A stretch of 64,000 bases of DNA from Larix kaempferi (taxonomy: Eukaryota; Streptophyta; Pinopsida; Pinales; Pinaceae). The notes beneath the pieces were generated by a model. That model was not told the origin of the DNA and ran no database searches. It saw only the letters and a list, made by a program, of their open reading frames with translations. Within the stretch, counting starts at the first letter, position 1, and each line of letters begins with the position of its first letter. Location of the stretch: the NCBI GenBank assembly GCA_027924585.1, contig BSBM01000877.1, positions 4,155,501-4,219,500 on the forward strand. The letters are read 5' to 3'. Below are positions 57,092-64,000 of this stretch, piece after piece. Both the position numbers and the translations under genes were made by a program.

Positions 57092-58769
57092 CACTGTGCC
57101 TTGTTGTTGGATGAGAAATCATTTAGTTCATATGTAGTTAGTGCAGGTCATCGATGTATATGAAGTTATATCAATCAATATCACCATATTAATAATTTCT
57201 TGTTGTAAGTTAAGTTGAGATCTTAAGACCATTTTGTTGAAATCTGAATGAGAACTTAGTGTTTTATCTAGTGTCCTAGAGAATTTTTTATGTTCAATCA
57301 ATTATGAGATAATACAAGATAACATAATAGATAGGTTACATTATCATGAAAACATGTTCTCAAGGAGATTAATCAAAATTTTAATACAAAAAGTCTATTT
57401 GAAATAAATTTGAAATGCTTCTATGGGTGTTCTTTTTCAGCTTTCCATTTAGAATTTTTTTGTTTGATTCCTATTTCATCTATGATGAAAGCTGTAGTAT
57501 AGAACATTTCAATAGAGTTATGGTTTTTCATCTTATTTTCTTTTCTTTGACTATTATATAAGTCACAACCATTAGATTTGGTTATTTACTGACCCTTGTT
57601 GCAGATTTTCAACAACAAAAAACACCCAAAACACTAAGGAAAGAGCTTGCGATTAATGGCTTGTTGTATCAGGAGCCACTTCTACAACCGAGGTGTTTGA
57701 GATGTGTCATGTTTGTAATGCATGCCAGCTCAACATAAATAAATTAATACAAGAAACAATTTTTTTTTCTAGGTAAATTATCCTTGGACCCTTCCCCTCA
57801 TTTCAAGGATGGTAGACAAGGTAAACCCTAGATTCTTCAAGGCACAAGGCCAAGTCAGCAATAGGACTTGAAGCCATTACAACAATTTACTCATTATGGC
57901 ACATTTAATAATTAAAAAAAGAGTCTCAATAAAAATGAAAAACTAAAAGTTTAAAAAAAGGTATTGTAATAAAATAAACCAATATAGATCTATATTAACC
58001 ACAAATTTAACAAGTGGTGAGAGGGATCGAATCCTTGATATGTAAATATTTTTTAGAGTGCAAAATTTGAGGAAATGTTTGCACTTGAAGGGATTTGATC
58101 TCTTTTGATGCTTGGTAGATCCAAAATTAAGATGGATATATGCTAGTGACCTCCAACTCAATTGAACTAAATTGATATCTTTCTAAACATATCACATCTT
58201 AGAAAAAATTGAACATTAGTAGATGATTATTACTACCTACATTTAATCAACTAGTCAAACCTTTCATTAATTAAAAAAAAATCACTTAATTTTTTATATT
58301 ATTAATAATTCATTTAATCAATTATCATTTATTTAATGTATATTATATATTTTAACATTTATTTAATCTTAAAGTAAAAATATATAATTTGAGTTGTTTT
58401 AGCATTCCAACATTCCAATATAATTTGAGGTGGTTTAGCATTCCAACATTCCAATATAATTTGAGGTGTTTTAACATTCCAACACATGATCATTTTTGGG
58501 ATTATATGTGTATTATAACTCATTAATTTATAACTCATATTTCACGAGTAACTAATTAATTTCTTATGATTTTGAATTTCAAAACTGTAAAAAAAAAATC
58601 AATTATAACTATATTCATAAAATATGAGTTATAAATTAATAACTTACACTAAATAATAATCTCAAAACTAATATGTAATATATAAATTATTATACTTTAT
58701 AAATAAAGATTGGCACAACACTTAATAATGACTCAAATTTAAAAATGGATAAACATAACATCATACTAA
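57092..58769. other. AT-rich DNA, no gene
   Basis: No coding content was recognised on either strand. A 36-bp repeat lies at 58386-58490. Confidence 0.5.
58386..58490. repeat. 36-bp tandem repeat, three units
   Basis: AATTTGAGGTGTTTTAGCAT… starts at 58386, 58422 and 58458; the last unit is incomplete. Units differ at one to three bases. Confidence 0.9.
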
Positions 58770-58985
58770 TTTGCGGGAGTGGCCTTTAGTCTAAAAAACC
58801 ATGACCCAAAAACATTTAAGCTGTCAAAATCACCCGGGGAACGTACTCGGCCTTGGCCACACCAACCCTCAATTGGTTGGATTTTGGGTGTCTCCTCCCA
58901 ACTAGCTCTTCCCTAAGAGGAATTGAACTCGGATCGCCTTGTCGACGATACTCGCACCTTAATTGAATGAGCTAGCGATAATTGA
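58770..58985 (-). mobile_element. tRNA-derived SINE, minus strand
   Basis: The minus strand starts ATTATCGCTAGCTCATTCAA (A-box-like TAGCTCATTCAATTAAGG) and about 35 bp later has a good B box (GAGTTCAATTCC). A GC-richer body (CCAAAATCCAACCAATTGAG, GGCCGAGTACGTTCCC) follows. It resembles neither SINE family of the 31-37-kb region. No TSD was identified. Confidence 0.6.
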
Positions 58986-59215
58986 CATAATACAAAGTTG
59001 AGTTACTAACTTGACAATATTTTTTTTAATTAAATGAACTCTCCTTAACAACCAGAATAATTATATTGAACTCGGATTGCTTTGCTAATGAAACCAACAC
59101 CTCAATTGAATGAGCTAACCATAATTGACATAATACAAAGTTGAGTTACTAACTTGTCAATATGTTTTTTTAATGAAAATGAACTCTCCTTAACAACAAA
59201 AATAATTATATATTT
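58977..59215. repeat. 143-bp tandem duplication including a SINE head
   Basis: ATTGACATAATACAAAGTTG … AATGAACTCTCCTTAACAAC occurs at 58981 and again at 59124. The duplicated part contains the tRNA-like head (A and B boxes, minus strand), so a second headless-bodied copy lies at about 59072-59125. Confidence 0.85.
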
Positions 59216-60189
59216 TTAATCATTATCTTAGGAGAGTGATATTTGTTGTAAATATTAAAAAAAAATTACATTCACATCTTTTTAGAATGGTGTTTCATTT
59301 TGTAAACATACATGGATGTTTGGTGCTTAGAATAAAGGAATTCTTAAAGGAAAGTTGGAAGCTACCTTTTTGCAAAAGTTGCCCAAATTTATGAAATGAT
59401 CTTTATAAATAAAAATAAAAGATTTGGGCATTTTTTGAGGGTTCATTTAAGGATCTTCACGTTAATGTGATGTTCAGGTTTTTTATTTTTATTTTAAGTG
59501 ATGGTTATTTTTCCAATTAAATATGGTGCAAACTTAGGTACAAACTGTAGAGTTAATTTAAACGCAATTATTGATAATTATCTTACTCAGTTGCAATTTC
59601 AAAGTTGTTGGCGAATTAGGCAAATGAACTTTGTAGAATTGAAAATTTGGCTCTCTTATTATCAAGAGAGTTTCAAAGGTGAAAAACATGTTTATTGAAA
59701 TTTTTAATATGCATATTTCATGAAAAGCTAATACTCAAGCATAACAACTTTTTAAAGAAATTATTTCATTACATGAAGGCAATGTATTTAATGAGGAGTT
59801 TAAGGGAAAGTTCCGAGCCTCTGAAGCAACTATTTCTCTTTTATCTAACATAACATTGTTTTCTATCTCGCGGCTTACACACCTTAGAGGGGCAGATTGT
59901 TTATCTTTTGGAGTTTATATGGGTTTCCTTTTTTTCATATAGTTTAGAGTTTGGAACTACTAAGTTCCAGGGGGAAGAATGTAATAATGTCATTATAGGT
60001 ATTTTTCTTAGCTTTGATTTTGATTTTAAAAGATGATATCACGATTATAGGGAGAGATTAATTTGTCCATCTTATGAAGCCTTTAAACTTAGATAATGTA
60101 TATTGTGATTTTTAGATGAAAATATTAAATATAATAATTTTTTCCTTGGAAAAAAATATATAAAAATGTTTTTTTCATTAGAAATTTAA
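59216..60189. other. AT-rich DNA, no gene recognised
   Basis: A short frame at 59498-59698 (ANLGTNCRVNLNAIIDNYLT…) is open but unrecognised. It may be decayed upstream sequence of the LINE that follows. Confidence 0.45.
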
Positions 60190-61115
60190 TTAATGCATAA
60201 TAAAACTTTATTAAACTTAAGATTATTGTTGAGGAGTGTTAAAATAATAAAATTAGTATTTTGTGTTGTTCTTTTGACTTTAAAAAAGAATTTGACGCAA
60301 TGCCTAGGGTCCATAACTAACCTTTGGAATAGAATAGAAGAACTAAAAGTTCCTTTCAAGTTGGGAGTTGATGTGATAAGGTTGTACAAGAATGTTATCT
60401 TTGAGACTCTTGTTACTCCTATTATATTATATGGATGTGAATTTTGTGTTTGCACCATCTCTAGAGATTCATGGAAACGGATAGAGCAAATCCAAAAGTG
60501 TTTTATAACATATAATCTAGAAAATTAAAGGCAAAACACCATATCATATATCCTTGTAGAAGAGAGTCTCTCCCACATTGAGATCATGGCTATGACTAGA
60601 TACCTAATGTACTAAAACAAGATAAACAGCATGGGAGACTAGTGGCTCCCTAAGATTGCTTCAAACTCTAGTCAAAACCACCCACAGCTTAAGCAAATTG
60701 GCATAAAAGTTCCAAGTCTTGGCTAAATCATTAGGGAGTTGAGGAAGTGTTCACTTTGTAGAATAGTAATAATATTAAAAGTATTACTACATCTAAGTTT
60801 AAGGAGAAGTTGTTGTGCAATAAAGAATTAAAGGATAAGAGAAAATTAAGATACTATAAAGAGGTGATTAACCCTAATCTAGAAAATCAAAAGTATCTCT
60901 TTGTTTTAACTATCATAAAGAAGAAAAATAACATTGGTAAAATAACTATAAACTCTCATGAGCTCCATAGTGAAATAGGGTGTTGGACAATTCCTAAAAC
61001 GTCATGGGACGAAAGAATTTGTCATATTTGTGACAACAAGAGGGTTGAAGACAAAAAATCACTTTCTCTTATAATGTCATATATACACCCATGTTAGATC
61101 ATAATTTCAAAACAT
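60190..61115 (+). pseudogene. RTE-type LINE remnant, reverse transcriptase with internal deletion
   Basis: The plus strand reads DFKKEFDAMPRVHN (RT motif with the first catalytic Asp), then in another frame NLWNRIEELKVPFKLGVDVI and RLYKNVIFETLVTPIILYGC. The catalytic xxDD box expected between these is missing, so a large internal deletion occurred. It continues with ISRDSWKRIEQIQKCFITYN, IEIMAMTRYLMY, KLRYYKEVINPNLENQKYLF, INSHELHSEIGCWTIPKTSW and a C-terminal Cys motif (ERICHICDNKRVEDKKS). I recognise this as the C-terminal half of an RTE-like plant LINE; the clade name should be confirmed by a search. Confidence 0.75.
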
Positions 61116-62324
61116 CTACTACAATATTGACCTTTCTAACCTTTTAACTCATCACAACTATAGTGATTTACGAAAGCTTCTCTTAAAGTTTTTTAGCACA
61201 AAAATAAAATTCTAAACAAAACCAAGTGATTCCTTATCTTTTTAAAGGTCTAATAAAACAAACTTAATTTGAATATATATTAATAACCATCATCATTATT
61301 AACAAAATTCATTAATTATTTAAACTAAAAATTAATTTTTACAATAATTATTACTTGTTTATAACATTTATAAATAAATGTATCATAGAAATGATTTCTT
61401 CCAAGAATATTGAAAAAGTTATACAATTAAATTATTTTAAACAATCATATTGGAACCTCTACCACATATAATTTTCACTAGTCTGTCTATTGGTTGTAGC
61501 TTGGGTGTTTGGGAGGAATGATTGTTTCCCTTCCCATCTAGGTTTAATTCTTGTACGTGACACGATGCTCTTGTTGAACTCCTATTATAATTATTATATT
61601 TCTGGTCATACTTTGATTCTCTACCTGGAATAGTAGGTATTGACATTCCATTTTTAAAAAACACTTTCACAAATCTAAAATTAAAATATTTACCATGTAA
61701 ATGAGATTAGAACTAACTATTTTGTTTTTTAAGTTTTTTTTCAAGAAATAAAATTATTAAATCATGCAAACTCTAATATAAAATTTAAGTTATTTTAAAT
61801 TAAAATAATAATTGTTAAAAATGATAAAGTATGACAAAATTATTAGAGTTTTGAATGAGAAAAATATTATAAACATACAATAATTTCGCAATGATATATA
61901 TGCTTTTACTTAAGCTACATTGGTTTGGGTTTAGCTTCCTCGAAAAAGGAATTAATGTAAAGTGCTTTTCATGCTAAGGGAATTTATGATCGGCTTGTCG
62001 TCTTTATTAATAGTTTGGCACTTAGTTCTATGCATGAGCAAAATATTTCTCAATGGTTTCAAATGTATTTTCAAGGTTTTCAAATGGAAACTTTTAAGTC
62101 ATCAATACAAAAAATTGGCTTTTTATTTGGCTTCATCTTGATACAAAGTCAAAGTAGCTCATTGTTTTCCTATGCTTTGGTTTTGAAATACTATATTATT
62201 ATATTATTGGTTTATAAATTCAAGATGAGATGGAGTAGATTAATACTAGCATTAATTTGACATTTTATTTATCAAGTCTTTCTTCCTCTCATGCACTTAA
62301 TATTGTATACCTGGTGTTTTGGCC
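61116..62324. other. AT-rich DNA, no gene recognised
   Basis: A minus frame at 61437-61670 (77 codons, less AT-rich than its surroundings, SYxxKYNNYNRSS-like) is open but unrecognised. Otherwise only low-complexity sequence was seen. Confidence 0.45.
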
Positions 62325-62486
62325 ATTCACCGCTTGAAAGCCTTGAATATTTGTGTTACTCATCACTCACCCTATGAAATCCTTCAACACTTGTGTCATA
62401 TGCACATTCACCGCTTGAAAGCCTTGAATATTTGTGTTACTCATCACTCACCCTATGAAATCCTTCAACACTTGTGTCATATGCAC
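62325..62486. repeat. Perfect 81-bp tandem duplication
   Basis: The unit ATTCACCGCTTGAAAGCC… at 62325-62405 is repeated without a visible difference at 62406-62486. 81 is a multiple of three, so a frame through it (62319-62537) repeats a 27-residue peptide. No further sign of coding. Confidence 0.95.
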
Positions 62487-62675
62487 ATGCACCACATGGA
62501 GCCTTGCATGTCAACAAGAACCAAAGGATATGGGTAAGAAAAGAAAATGGGCACACAGCAAATGAATGAACATCTATGAAAGAACAACAAAGGAAACACA
62601 TTAGCAAGCAAGCAAATGCAACCAGGGTAATAGTGGAGTTTCTTACTAAGAATTGTGAAGCTATGAATTTGGGAG

Positions 62676-62820
62676 AAAATTATCTAGCCTGCTCTGCAAC
62701 ATTTAATGCTGCGGCAGTAGCTCTGTGAGCTGTTGGATCTCAAGTAGCTTGAGATCTAATGACCCATAGAGCTACTGCCATAGCATTAAATGGCCCGCAG
62801 TAGGTTGGATATTGATCGCC
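62676..62820. repeat. Long hairpin
   Basis: The 44 bases 62701-62744 pair with 62748-62791 across a 3-base loop (36 of 44 pairs; ends ATTTAATGCT and AGCATTAAAT). Weaker pairing continues outward over about 25 bases on each side. The arms are GC-richer than their surroundings (GGCAGTAGCTCT / AGAGCTACTGCC). Confidence 0.8.
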
Positions 62821-64000
62821 GTGAAGTTTAGGGTGGTTGTAAATAACAAGGACATGAACATTGTCTACTTTCTATGCTGGTAGAGGAATGCTTCATTTGA
62901 ACGAGTAATGCTCCATTTGTTCCATCATTTCAGTTTCTTTTAGTTACATCATTTCTCAAACATTTTCTGTAAGCATCATAGCCTCCAAGATAAGATTAAA
63001 TATTCTAGAATCACTGACATCTATACAATTACAAACTCACAAAGTTACCAGGCATATAAATGAATCGGTATTATTACTTGCGCTCTGCTGAAGTTGGGCC
63101 CCTCTAGAGAGGGTTGAATTAGCATCAGTAACTAAAGAAATTGTCACAACACAAGGCCTAGAATTTGCTGCATTGTTCAAAACCTAATTCATGTCATCTG
63201 CAACAAATCTTGAATTCCCCCTTCCAACTAAAACTTGTTGAGACAAATTCCCAAAGTTCCGTTCAATTGTGATAAACTAGAATTCAACAAAGCACAAGAA
63301 GCCCTAAATCCAAGAGCCCAAAACCTATCTAGTATATTTTGACCTATGATGTCATTTGCACCATGAAATCGACATTATATTAGTTTTTTGTCTACAATCC
63401 ATGCTCTCCTTAAAAATAGATTCACACCCTTCTTCAAACATAAAAAAAATTCAAACATGTCCACCTAAAAAATCTGCAACAACTTAGAGGACCGCAAAAG
63501 TTGAAACCTACAATAAATGTATCAAACTGTTCCAAAACTTACATGGACTCAAGCAATCTACAAAGCTCTTATGGGGTCATGCTTATATACATCACAAATG
63601 TCCTGATCAATTCATTTCTATTTGAAATCCTACTAGGCATGAAAGAGAAATATGATGAAGCTTTTCAAAGACATCCATGTAAAGGCAATAATTTTTACAG
63701 GTTCTAGTGGAAAACTCTATGGTGGTTTACAAAATAAAAGAGAACAATTTAGACAAAATAATAACTGAATTGTTTGGAGGTGCAAAGAAACATATTTAGG
63801 TGAGCGATCCATGCATGATATGTGAGGAGATAATTTACAAAATCATTTCCATAAAGGAAAGGAGAAATGAACTTGGAAGTGTGATAACCTAATGTTAGTT
63901 GAATTACAATGCTACACAAATAACAAACAACAATTGAATGCTAGAACAGGTTGGGCTCATGAGTATCATGGAACCTTCTGGACCAACAAAAATGCTAATG
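62821..64000. other. Non-coding DNA, nothing recognised
   Basis: Only short open frames with no recognisable content were seen. Confidence 0.5.

Noticed and set aside
61437-61670. 77-codon minus-strand frame
   Set aside because: No recognisable domain, no start context and no neighbouring gene; kept only as a remark.
1-64000. CRISPR array, bacterial operons, rRNA or tRNA genes
   Set aside because: The tandem repeats are diverged, without unique spacers of constant size; tRNA-like boxes belong to SINEs with A tails or bodies, not to full cloverleaf genes. The DNA is plainly plant.

Overview
The window looks like gene-poor intergenic DNA from a large plant genome. I found no intact host gene, tRNA or rRNA. 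Almost everything recognisable is a transposable element in some state of decay: Ty3/gypsy and Ty1/copia LTR retrotransposons, solo LTRs, L1-type LINEs with a DUF4283-like ORF1, an RTE-type LINE remnant, tRNA-derived SINEs, a hAT-like DNA element and hairpin MITEs. All of these families are plant types. The dense nesting, old decayed copies and low gene content suggest a gymnosperm-like (conifer-type) genome, but that is inference and no marker gene proves it.

Layout. 0.2-2.1 kb: minus-strand gypsy pol fragment, then a plus-strand LINE fragment. 2.5-4.0 kb: an unidentified poly(A) retroposon with a target-site duplication (TSD). 5.5-17.4 kb: a large minus-strand LTR retrotransposon with 2.5-kb LTRs, a primer binding site, a polypurine tract and only a small zinc-knuckle gag; its right LTR is split by a 2,884-bp hAT-like element with an 8-bp TSD and is cut short beside a hairpin MITE. 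18.35-25.2 kb: a nearly full-length L1-type LINE whose ORF1 is split by a 1,265-bp solo LTR (TSD GAAAG). 25.2-37.6 kb: an AT-rich repeat domain made of ~181-bp tandem repeats and ~0.4-kb repeats inside a ~3.5-kb higher-order unit, punctured by a 5'-truncated LINE (19-bp TSD) that carries an intact extra 150-codon ORF, a second solo LTR (TSD TCTTA) and several SINEs. 39.0-40.6 kb: two unidentified eroded minus-strand coding stretches. 40.9-44.0 kb: copia pol, an 89-bp minisatellite, an acidic-repeat ORF and the 3' LTR. 45.4-49.1 kb: a minus-strand LTR with its primer binding site, split by a 2.25-kb non-autonomous LTR element. 49.2-50.3 kb: LINE tail with an intact RNase H frame. 51.3-57.1 kb: a complete but mutated minus-strand chromovirus-like gypsy element. 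57-64 kb: AT-rich DNA with a tRNA-derived SINE, an internally deleted RTE LINE, an 81-bp perfect duplication and a long hairpin.

How the parts relate. Four LTRs (5.5, 18.5, 32.2 and 45.4 kb) share terminal sequence and a GGAGCTCAAGGCC-like motif near the LTR start, so they are branches of one LTR superfamily present as a paired-LTR element, solo LTRs and a fragment. Several insertions can be ordered because the empty site is visible: hAT into an LTR, solo LTR into LINE ORF1, LINE and SINE into the tandem array, and the small LTR element into an older LTR. Nothing in the window is likely to be a working gene, except possibly the small ORF at 29,675-30,127.
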